Part shown: positions 56,131-64,000 of the stretch, one piece after another
Position numbering within the stretch: position 1 is the first letter of the stretch
Layout: every line of letters begins with the position of its first letter
NCBI RefSeq assembly: GCF_000518865.1
Contig: NZ_JAEK01000021.1
Coordinates: 1-64,000 of the forward strand
DNA: 64,000 nucleotides
Reading direction: 5' to 3'
Source: Bacillus sp. J37
Lineage (GTDB): Bacteria > Bacillota > Bacilli > Bacillales > Bacillaceae
Translations under genes and position numbers: made by a program
Notes under the pieces: model-generated
Seen by the model: the letters and a program-made list of their open reading frames with translations, nothing else
Database searches by the model: none
What the model was told of the DNA's origin: nothing

Positions 56131-59100
56131 TTAACCTTTCAATTTCTTTAATAGATCAATCAATATCTTTGAGTTTTCTTCAGATATTGATTTTCCAGTT
56201 TGAGCCTTTAATTGGTTTTCGTAAGCATTAAGCTGGCCATTCATAGCCTGGTGATTGCCTTTTGCTTCTGAAGATTTCGCAGCTTGAAGCTTTTTCACTA
56301 AGGCGTCAGCTATTCCTTCTTTCGTTACCATCGCCTCTGTTAAGCGACCTAAACTATCAAAATCAACAGTCACTGTAAATTCGATTTCTGCTTTTGCCGT
56401 ATTACCTGCTTTGTCTGTCGCTGTAGCCGTAAATTTATTGATTCCTAGCTCAAATTCATAAGCTGGTCCCTCAATATTTTCACATTCTTTCGAAGCGATA
56501 CCAGACAAATCATCGGTGATGTTACAAGTAATCTTAATATTTGAATCAACGGAATATGTTTCTTGATAACCGTTAAATTCGATTACTGGTGGTGTTGTAT
56601 CCTTTGGTTTTTCGACCGTTACTTCACTCACAGCCATTAAACCACCATCGACTGTTGTTACAGTGATTTTTGCTTTCCCTTCTTTTAAGGCCGTAACTTT
56701 TCCATTTTCGTCAACGGTTGCAACTTCTTCATTATTACTAGACCATACAACCGCTTTATTGACTGCATCATTAGGTGTAACCGTTGCATGCAGTGTTCCT
56801 GTTTTACCTTCTGACAACGTGATTGTTTCCTGATCAAGTGTTACAGTTGTTGGATGTTGTTCAGCGCTTGGAACTTTAACTGTCGGAACTGTTTTTAGTA
56901 AGGCTTCATGTTCGGCTTTGGTTACTGGAAGTACTGTTCCATGACGTGGTCGTGCCGGTAAATCATAGTTTTCAGACACTTTCCATTCACCTGACTGCAT
57001 GTCCGTTGTTTCAAATGGAACATATCCTCTACCGCCGAACTCGTCAATGAACATATACCATTTTTCTTCTGTATTTGATTTAAAGATCGTTGGACCTTCA
57101 CCTTGACCAATTGAGCCTTTACCGATTCCTTCTTTAATAAGCTCGAAGTTAGGATCAAGGACTGAGTTTCCTACCTCTTGGAAGATAAACTTACCGTTTG
57201 GTGAAGATGACGAATTGCCTCTTTCATCTTTTGATAATCGATAAATTTTATCATCGTGTTTAATCATCGTTGTATCAATAACTGAATAACCAAGGTCAAT
57301 ATAGACTTCAGGTTCTGTAAATGTGTGGAAATCTCTTGTTTTACTGTACATCATTTTATTATAAGTTGAACCACTATGATCGGCATTTTCATAGAGTTTC
57401 GATGCCCAGAAAACAACGTACTCTCCTGTTGTATCATCGTAGAAGATTTCAGGTGCCCATGTATTTCCTGCCTCTGGTGGTGCTACTTCAACCATTCTTT
57501 GCTCCGACCAATTAATCAAATCAGTGGATTCCCAAACCATGATCGATCGACTACCCGATCTTTGAGCACGGTCCCAATTCCAATCTCCATTGACTTTTAG
57601 ATCTGTTGCAATTAAATAGAATTTATCACCTTCAGGAGAACGAATGATAAATGGATCTCTAAGTCCCTTTTCTCCTAATTTAGATGTGATGGCTGGTGCT
57701 CCATTGTTTAACTCATTCCATTTAAGTGGATTATTGCCTTCACTTAAAGCGAAATAAATTTGTTCACCATTTGTGTAGCCTTCGCCTGTAAAGTAGCTAA
57801 AGACATAACCTTCATAGTCTTGTTTTTGCGGCATTTCTTTCACATTTGCTAAAAATGCCTTTGTAATGGTTTCCTTATTTAATGTGATGGTTGCCGTTAA
57901 TTTCACATTTTTATTTCCTTCTCCATGTGCCGGGCGTTTTACTTCGCCAGTTGCTGTAATCATCTTTGAATCACTAGATTTCCAAGTAATCTTTGATCCA
58001 TTCTCACCAGATGTCGGTAATGTAAGGTTACCGCGAACATCATGAATGTTATGAACCTTCAATGCTTCTGCGTCTGCTCGTACTGCGACTGAATCGTGTG
58101 GTTTCTTTACTACAGTAACAGTAAACTCTTTTGTCGCCTCATTTGTACCATCTGTAATCGTCGCTATAATCTTAACTGTTTTGTCTCCAGCTTCATATGA
58201 AGGTCTTGAAACTTTTCCTTCATTCGTAATGATCTCTTGATTTTTTGATTCCCAAGTGATTGAAGTACCATTTGCTCCTGTCTTAGGGAATACTAAATCT
58301 GACGTAATTTTGTCTTTGTTTTCATTCTTATTAATAATTGTTGAGTAATCTAATTGTTTGATCGCATTTTGAAGAAGTAAACCTTCCATTTTAGCAACTT
58401 TTTCATCTGCTTTTTCTTTTAGTTCACTAACTTCAGAAGCTGATAAGGCTCCATTATAGATTTCAAAGTCTGCAATCATTCCTCCAAAATATGGATCAGA
58501 CGAATAGAATGAGCGGCCAATGAAACCACTTCTTCCGTTCCCATTATTGATCTGTGCTAATGTGTATCCATTTGTTGAACCTGATGCAACTTCAACACCG
58601 TCAACATACAATTTTAACGTCTTATCTTTGCCTGACATAACAGCTGTAACCAGTTTCCATTCATGTGACTTTAATGAACCAGTTGTCGCATCTGCTGCAG
58701 CTTCATTAGTCCAGCTCGCTGTTGCAATCCCGACTCGAGCAGAACGATCGCCTGAATTTCGTTTTGGTGTTGCAAATAGATATTTATTGTTATCCTGACC
58801 TAAAGCAAATAACCATTCAGCTTCGTTCTTACCATCCCAATTTACTAAAGATGAAACGGTTACACTTTCTAACCCATTTAACACACCTTGAGGCATTTCA
58901 ATATAAGAGCTTGTAGAGCCGCCTTTAAAATTGATAACCCCAGCTTCTTCCCCTTTAATAATTTCAGCGTTTTGAGGGTTGACAAGCTTACCATCAAAAG
59001 TACCTGTTTGATCTAATACTTTCGTGTCTTCCACTTTACTCATATCGTAGTCAAGAATTAACTTCGTTTCTTCTGGCTCCTCTTCAGGTGGTGTTGAAAC

Positions 59101-62100
59101 CGCTTCATCTGCTAAACTAGTAATTTCTTCAGCGTTTAGAGCTCGGTTGTAAATTTTAAAGTCATCAAACTTCCCATTAAAGAGACTGTGATTGTTATTG
59201 CTTGATTTTCCTAAATAGTTCATCGTTGTTTCTAATAGCATTCTAGGCTCTACATTATATGTTGAGCTTCTTGAAACCTCTTTTCCATCCACATATAAAA
59301 CAGCATCAAATCCTTCAATTGTCATCGCTACATGATGCCATGAACTATCAGATAGCATCGGCGCTCTCACAGCATATTTATACGAGCTTCCTAAAAGAGA
59401 ATGTTGATTGGCAAACTTTTCAGTGAAAGGAGTGACAATGGCAAATTCCAAGTTACCTGTATCACCTTGTGTACTTAAATACATCGTATTGCGGTTTGCA
59501 ACTCTACCTGTATTAGAGGAAAAGTCAAAAATTCGTTGATTCGCTTGATCACCTTCAACTTTTACCCAAGTAGACATTGTCATACTTTCTAGATTAAGAT
59601 CTTTAATGACATTTTGCGGAAGTTCAACATATCCTGTACTTCCATCTAAGTCTACTGCTCCAGAAGATTTCCCAACTGTGTCAGTTGAATCAATCTTAGA
59701 TCCACCAACTAATTTTGCATCAAACCCATTATTGGAAACATCTTTAACTGTTGTTCCATCAATATCTTCTTCATCAAATGTATAATGTACAACTGGCTCA
59801 ACAGATTTCTCAGGTCCAGGCATACTATATTCTTTTTGAAGGGCATTGTATTCTTCATTCGTGATTGGAATAACAGTTCCATGTCGCGGACCCGGTGGTA
59901 GTGCATATTCAGACTCGGGAAGTAAATTGTCAACAAATTGTGTACCATCTTCCAAATCTGTCGACCAACGCACATGATATGGCCAAGAATCTAAGAACAT
60001 ATACCATTTATTTTCATTGATGTCTTTAAAAATGGTTTGTCCTTCGTTGTTCCCTTGGTGACCGATTAGACCTCTGTTTCCATCTTTTGTTCCAGGGATC
60101 ACATCGTATTGGAATCCATTTTCCTTAATACCATCTTTGTCATTGAAAAGATCTGTTGCTTTTTCATAATACACTCTGTAATTGACTTCAGATTTTGTAA
60201 ATCGATAAAATGTCCCATCATTTTCGATAAAGCTAGTGTCAATCGTAGGGAAACCTTCATCAATAAATACTTTAGGTTCAGAGAACGTATGGAAGTCTCT
60301 TGTTGTCGCGTAATACATGACATTGTACTGTCCTGCTGGTCTTCCATTTGGATAATTCCCATAAGTTTCTTCGTTTTTCATTGAAGAAGCCCAGAATACA
60401 ACGTATTCACCAGATTTCTCATCATAAATAGCCTCAGGTGCCCACGTGTTTCCACCCGTTTTAGGAGCCACCTCTACCATTCGCTGTTCACTCCAATTCA
60501 CAAGATCATCCGATTCCCAAATCATAAGGGAGTGACTTCCAGTGATTTGGGCTTGGTCAAAGTTCGTACTCTCACCCATCTTTAAGTCAGTTGCCAACAT
60601 ATAAAATTTATCTCCCTCAGGAGAACGAATGACAAATGGATCTCTAAGCCCCTTTTCACCCATAGTTGATTGAATGATCGATTGTCCATTATTTAATGAA
60701 CGCCACTTTAATGGATCTTTTGCTGTTGCGAAAGAAATTTCCTCTCCACCTTCGTATTCTCCAGTGAAATATGAGAAGAAATAGGCATCATATGTTAATT
60801 TGCCGGGGTCTTTTATTACGTTAAGCTTAAACGGTTTTGTTGTTTTAGCACTTCCTTTTGAGATTGTTGCTTTTAATATCACTTCTGTATCAGCTTCTGG
60901 TCTTGTTACCCAGCCAAGCATTTTATTATGATCAGCTGCCTCAGCTGACCCTTTCACAATTTGCGGGTTTGATGATTCCCAGGTAATCGTGCTTCCTTCT
61001 ATGCCTGATACCGGTAAAGTTACATTTCCTTTCACGTTATCTGTGTTAGTAAGTGCTAAGTTTAATGCGTCTAGGTTTACTACTTGATCATCAGAATACT
61101 CTTTTAAAACGGTTACAACAAACTTTTTCACTTTTTCAGCTCCTTCATAGGAGATGGTAGCTGTTAACTCCACTTCTACATCTGTTTCTGTTTTTCCTGG
61201 GCGAGTAACGGTACCATCATTTGCAATGACTTCAGTGTTACTTGAGCTCCAAGTAACAACTACCCCATGTTTGCCTTTTGACGGAAGTGCGATATTGCTT
61301 GTTATTTTATCTACTTGATCATCACTATCTAAATATTCAGTGATATCTAGAGATTCTGCTGCATCATTGATAACTAGTTGATTGATTTTATCAATTTTAC
61401 TAGATGTTTCTGTATATAAATCCGCTACCTGTGATTCTGAAAGTGCACCATTATATACACGGAAATCACCTATCATTCCTTTAAAAAATGGATCATTTTT
61501 AAAGATAGATTTTCCAATATAGCCTGAGAAGCTAGCTGAAGGATCGATAATCTCTGCCAGTTTCTTTCCACCCGCTGAGCCTGAAGCTACCTTTTTTCCA
61601 TTTACGAATAATGTAATTGTATCAGATTTTTCCGAGAAAACGACGGTAGCTACTTCCCATTCACCCGCTCTCATTGTCGATGTTGCCTTTACAAGTGATT
61701 CATTTCTCCATCCGGCCTTAGAAATCCCTGTTGCAGCTACATCTCCTGAACCATGTCTTGGCGTAACAAAGAAATATTTATTGCCGTTTTCAGCATCATC
61801 TGTTACAGCCCCTAATCCAAAAATCCAACGATTCGCACCGTCATTTGTCCAATTCACAAGAGTGGAAATCGTGACTTCTTGTAAACCAGTTAATAAATCT
61901 GAGCCATCTTCACTCTTTGGGATCTCAATATATCCACTTTTTGATGTTGAACTTCCCCCATTAAAGGATACATATCCAACTTCGTCATTTTTAACCAATT
62001 GTCCATTTTCTGGGTTTTTAAATATTCCATCAAACGCTTTTTCATTCCCTGATACGTCATTCAGTGTCACTTGATCACCATTTTTACTACTCGATTTCAT

Positions 62101-62235
62101 ATCATAATGAAGAATCAGTTCAGGAGTTGCTGAGTTTTGCTCTTCTGCAAATAATGATTGCGGTATTAATCCTGAAAAAAGATTAAACATCATAATTGTT
62201 AATAAACAAATCGAGAGCTTTTTCCTTTTTGACAT
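56131..62235 (-). CDS. Secreted tandem GH43/LamG arabinan-degrading protein
   Basis: 2034 aa with a Sec signal peptide (residues 1-30, cleavage after LFA). Domain order: LamG (about 35-275), two bacterial Ig-like repeats (285-475), GH43 (480-790), LamG (813-1040), LamG (1057-1268), two Ig-like repeats (1280-1470), GH43 (1473-1780). These are followed by BIG2 (1795-1873), another Ig/HYR-like domain (1878-1955) and a C-terminal FIMAH-like helical domain. Each GH43 has GEKGLRDPF (Asp), WAPE (acid Glu) and an IDT segment. GH43 enzymes of this kind remove or cut arabinofuranose chains. There is no LPXTG or S-layer domain, so it is released or held by its own domains. GAGGAG precedes ATG 62235. Confidence 0.88.
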   Translation of the reverse strand: MSKRKKLSICLLTIMMFNLFSGLIPQSLFAEEQNSATPELILHYDMKSSSKNGDQVTLNDVSGNEKAFDGIFKNPENGQLVKNDEVGYVSFNGGSSTSKSGYIEIPKSEDGSDLLTGLQEVTISTLVNWTNDGANRWIFGLGAVTDDAENGNKYFFVTPRHGSGDVAATGISKAGWRNESLVKATSTMRAGEWEVATVVFSEKSDTITLFVNGKKVASGSAGGKKLAEIIDPSASFSGYIGKSIFKNDPFFKGMIGDFRVYNGALSESQVADLYTETSSKIDKINQLVINDAAESLDITEYLDSDDQVDKITSNIALPSKGKHGVVVTWSSSNTEVIANDGTVTRPGKTETDVEVELTATISYEGAEKVKKFVVTVLKEYSDDQVVNLDALNLALTNTDNVKGNVTLPVSGIEGSTITWESSNPQIVKGSAEAADHNKMLGWVTRPEADTEVILKATISKGSAKTTKPFKLNVIKDPGKLTYDAYFFSYFTGEYEGGEEISFATAKDPLKWRSLNNGQSIIQSTMGEKGLRDPFVIRSPEGDKFYMLATDLKMGESTNFDQAQITGSHSLMIWESDDLVNWSEQRMVEVAPKTGGNTWAPEAIYDEKSGEYVVFWASSMKNEETYGNYPNGRPAGQYNVMYYATTRDFHTFSEPKVFIDEGFPTIDTSFIENDGTFYRFTKSEVNYRVYYEKATDLFNDKDGIKENGFQYDVIPGTKDGNRGLIGHQGNNEGQTIFKDINENKWYMFLDSWPYHVRWSTDLEDGTQFVDNLLPESEYALPPGPRHGTVIPITNEEYNALQKEYSMPGPEKSVEPVVHYTFDEEDIDGTTVKDVSNNGFDAKLVGGSKIDSTDTVGKSSGAVDLDGSTGYVELPQNVIKDLNLESMTMSTWVKVEGDQANQRIFDFSSNTGRVANRNTMYLSTQGDTGNLEFAIVTPFTEKFANQHSLLGSSYKYAVRAPMLSDSSWHHVAMTIEGFDAVLYVDGKEVSRSSTYNVEPRMLLETTMNYLGKSSNNNHSLFNGKFDDFKIYNRALNAEEITSLADEAVSTPPEEEPEETKLILDYDMSKVEDTKVLDQTGTFDGKLVNPQNAEIIKGEEAGVINFKGGSTSSYIEMPQGVLNGLESVTVSSLVNWDGKNEAEWLFALGQDNNKYLFATPKRNSGDRSARVGIATASWTNEAAADATTGSLKSHEWKLVTAVMSGKDKTLKLYVDGVEVASGSTNGYTLAQINNGNGRSGFIGRSFYSSDPYFGGMIADFEIYNGALSASEVSELKEKADEKVAKMEGLLLQNAIKQLDYSTIINKNENKDKITSDLVFPKTGANGTSITWESKNQEIITNEGKVSRPSYEAGDKTVKIIATITDGTNEATKEFTVTVVKKPHDSVAVRADAEALKVHNIHDVRGNLTLPTSGENGSKITWKSSDSKMITATGEVKRPAHGEGNKNVKLTATITLNKETITKAFLANVKEMPQKQDYEGYVFSYFTGEGYTNGEQIYFALSEGNNPLKWNELNNGAPAITSKLGEKGLRDPFIIRSPEGDKFYLIATDLKVNGDWNWDRAQRSGSRSIMVWESTDLINWSEQRMVEVAPPEAGNTWAPEIFYDDTTGEYVVFWASKLYENADHSGSTYNKMMYSKTRDFHTFTEPEVYIDLGYSVIDTTMIKHDDKIYRLSKDERGNSSSSPNGKFIFQEVGNSVLDPNFELIKEGIGKGSIGQGEGPTIFKSNTEEKWYMFIDEFGGRGYVPFETTDMQSGEWKVSENYDLPARPRHGTVLPVTKAEHEALLKTVPTVKVPSAEQHPTTVTLDQETITLSEGKTGTLHATVTPNDAVNKAVVWSSNNEEVATVDENGKVTALKEGKAKITVTTVDGGLMAVSEVTVEKPKDTTPPVIEFNGYQETYSVDSNIKITCNITDDLSGIASKECENIEGPAYEFELGINKFTATATDKAGNTAKAEIEFTVTVDFDSLGRLTEAMVTKEGIADALVKKLQAAKSSEAKGNHQAMNGQLNAYENQLKAQTGKSISEENSKILIDLLKKLKG

Positions 62236-62282
62236 TTTTTCACTCCTCGATATTTATTTCTCCATCGCATCACAATGTTCCT

Positions 62283-63278
62283 TTAATGTGAGGATATTGT
62301 TGTTTGACCCGCTTTGCTTCTGGCAACGATTACCCGTTGTAATACGATAAATAATAATAACAATGCTCCAATTGCAATTTTTGTCCACCAAGAACTTAAC
62401 GTTCCTTCAAAGACAATAACTGTTTGAATAATACCTAAAATAAGGACACCTACGACACTTCCAGCTACATACCCGGCACCTCCGGTCAATAAAGTACCAC
62501 CAATAACAACAGCGGCAATTGTATCAAGCTCTAAACCATTTGCATGCAGTCCATAACCTGATAACATATAGAAAGTGAAAATTAACCCAGCAAGTGATGA
62601 GCAAAATCCACTAACTGTATAAATTAAAATTTTGGTTTTCCCAACAGGTAATCCCATTAATAAGGCAGATTGTTCACTTCCACCTAAGGCATATACATTA
62701 CGTCCAAATTTCGAATAATGAGCAACAAAAATAGCAGCAATCACCACTAACATCGCAATAATGACACTAATGGAGATAAAATTCCCTCCACCGACTGAGA
62801 TTCGGGTACTAGCCATAAAATTAAAAAATTCATGGTTGATCGTGATTGATTCAACACTAATGAGATAGCATAAGCCTCTTGCCAGGAACATCCCTGCAAG
62901 CGTCACGATAAACGGCTGTAAGTTAAAGAAATGAATCAGGCAGCCCATACAGAAGCCAAGGATTGTTCCAACAAGTAAACTAATCGGAATCACAAGAACT
63001 GGAGAAAGTTGAGCATTCATTGTCAGGCTTGCTGCCACCATGCTTGTTAACGCAATGATCGAACCTACTGAAAGATCGATTCCTCCTGATAAAATCACGA
63101 ATGTCATCCCTACTGCAACAACAATCAAGAATGCGTTATCAATAAATAAATTCAGAAAAACTTGTCTAGAAAAAAATCCAGTATATCTAACCGAGCCAAA
63201 TATGAACATCATAATAAATAACAGAATTGTTGCTGTTAAGGGGAGATGTTTAGAATCTATTTGTAACCTTTTTGTCAT
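62283..63278 (-). CDS. yjfF: Sugar ABC transporter permease, YjfF type
   Basis: 331 aa with about eight to ten membrane helices. It has the segment AVGMTFVILSGGIDLSVGS and the C-terminal GTLSSWWTKIAIGALLLLFIVLQR, both near-identical to E. coli YjfF of the galactofuranose importer. It overlaps the YtfT-like gene by 4 nt (ATGA) and is followed 47 bp later by the secreted GH43 gene. Uptake of furanose sugars, here most likely arabinofuranose or arabino-oligosaccharides, is inferred. The ATPase and binding protein should lie upstream, outside the window. Confidence 0.9.
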   Translation of the reverse strand: MTKRLQIDSKHLPLTATILLFIMMFIFGSVRYTGFFSRQVFLNLFIDNAFLIVVAVGMTFVILSGGIDLSVGSIIALTSMVAASLTMNAQLSPVLVIPISLLVGTILGFCMGCLIHFFNLQPFIVTLAGMFLARGLCYLISVESITINHEFFNFMASTRISVGGGNFISISVIIAMLVVIAAIFVAHYSKFGRNVYALGGSEQSALLMGLPVGKTKILIYTVSGFCSSLAGLIFTFYMLSGYGLHANGLELDTIAAVVIGGTLLTGGAGYVAGSVVGVLILGIIQTVIVFEGTLSSWWTKIAIGALLLLFIVLQRVIVARSKAGQTTISSH

Positions 63279-64000
63279 GATACCGACACTCCCTCACTTT
63301 TTTCTTTTGCCTTTTTCACTGAAAAAACACCGAAAACTTTTTTTCTAAACTCAGGAGATTGTAATAAGCAAACAATTAAGACAACAACTGCTTTTACGAC
63401 AAGGTTTATTTCTGGTGCAATTCCAATTGAGTAAATCGTTGTCGTTAAACTTTGAATGATAAGGGCACCGATCACTGTTCCCATTAAGTAAAATCTTCCG
63501 CCATTCAATGATGTACCACCAATTACGACCGCTAATATGGCATCAAGCTCATACCATAACCCAGCATTATTACCATCTGCACTCGCTACATTTGAGCTTA
63601 GAATTAGACCACCAATCCCTGCACAAAGTCCAGAAAACACATAAACCATTAATAAAATATTTTTAGAGTTAATACCGGATAGCCTACTAGCTTCAGGATT
63701 CGTTCCAACCGATTCAATAAATAATCCTAAAGCGGTTTTTCTTGTTAATAGAGACGCAATGATCAACACGACTGCTACGATAAAAATGGAAAAAGGAAGC
63801 ATAAGCCAATATCCTCCACCGATAAAGGTGTATGGATCATAATAGACTGTCATGATTTGACCATCAGTAATTAATTGGGCAATACCTCGTCCAGCCACCA
63901 TCAATATCAATGTGGCAACAATTGGTTGAACACCAATTCTCGAAACAAGCACACCATTCCATAGTCCCGTTAAAATAGAGATTCCAATAACCAATCCAAT
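63275..64000 (-). CDS. ytfT: Sugar ABC transporter permease, YtfT type (5' end beyond window)
   Basis: The last 240 or so residues are visible; the reading frame is open to the window edge, so the start is outside. It matches YtfT through GLWNGVLVSRIGVQPIVATLILMVAGRGIAQLI, TRKTALGLFIESVG and AGLWYELDAILAVVIGG. It pairs with the YjfF-like permease (4-nt overlap) in a CUT2-type furanose importer. Membrane helices fill most of the visible part. Confidence 0.9.
   Translation of the reverse strand: MGLVIGISILTGLWNGVLVSRIGVQPIVATLILMVAGRGIAQLITDGQIMTVYYDPYTFIGGGYWLMLPFSIFIVAVVLIIASLLTRKTALGLFIESVGTNPEASRLSGINSKNILLMVYVFSGLCAGIGGLILSSNVASADGNNAGLWYELDAILAVVIGGTSLNGGRFYLMGTVIGALIIQSLTTTIYSIGIAPEINLVVKAVVVLIVCLLQSPEFRKKVFGVFSVKKAKEKSEGVSVS

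Overview
The window looks like a chromosomal segment of a low-GC, endospore-forming Bacillaceae bacterium. The evidence is AT-rich DNA, strong GGAGG-type ribosome binding sites, frequent TTG/GTG starts, several CcpA-type cre boxes, a Spo0E-like mini-gene, an LplABC-type sugar importer without its own ATPase, and intrinsic terminators. It is a dense catabolic region and almost every gene is on the minus strand. No tRNA, rRNA, CRISPR array or phage gene was seen.

Layout. (1) 1-286 is the 5' end of a group IIC intron sitting directly behind the terminator of a membrane-bound AraC regulator. (2) 2.8-15.1 kb is a beta-mannan/galactomannan oligosaccharide locus: AraC regulator, GH4 alpha-galactosidase, ROK kinase, LacI regulator, GH130 mannosylglucose phosphorylase, mannobiose 2-epimerase, ManA and an LplABC-like importer. 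A recurring LacI-type operator lies in front of three of its units. (3) 15.9-25.3 kb is a complete 4-hydroxybenzoate/protocatechuate 2,3-cleavage pathway (pra-like) with an IclR regulator. The praI promoter region appears to be a decayed duplicate of the praB promoter plus the praB 5' end. (4) 25.6-31.9 kb is a second meta-cleavage operon of unknown substrate: VOC extradiol dioxygenase, C-C hydrolase, FAH-family enzyme, cyclase, FAD hydroxylase and MFS transporter. It probably feeds the same 2-oxopent-4-enoate lower pathway. (5) 32.1-32.5 kb is an IS1182-like remnant.

(6) 32.6-44.6 kb is a plant-glycoside locus: GH35-like, a frameshifted GH43, GH3, a GH106-like rhamnosidase, a GPH symporter and two AraC regulators. 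(7) 45.1-55.6 kb holds a putative C-glycoside-cleaving module (Gfo/Idh oxidase plus deglycosidase alpha and beta subunits, DgpA/C/B-like) beside a flavin hydroxylase. It also holds an AraC regulator fused to a GH39-like domain that has lost its acid/base residue, and a second Gfo/Idh plus TIM-barrel set that encloses the spo0E-like mini-gene. (8) 55.8-64 kb has a pseudogene scrap of another AraC-GH39 protein, a 2034-residue secreted double-GH43/LamG protein, and two YtfT/YjfF-type furanose importer permeases. The YtfT-like gene runs off the window.

Taken together the genes describe a plant-litter specialist: secreted GH43 and glycosidases release sugars, dedicated importers take them up, and unusual C-linked phenolic glycosides may be opened so that the sugar and the aromatic aglycone are both used. 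Functional assignments rest on sequence motifs read by eye and on neighbourhood; none has been tested.
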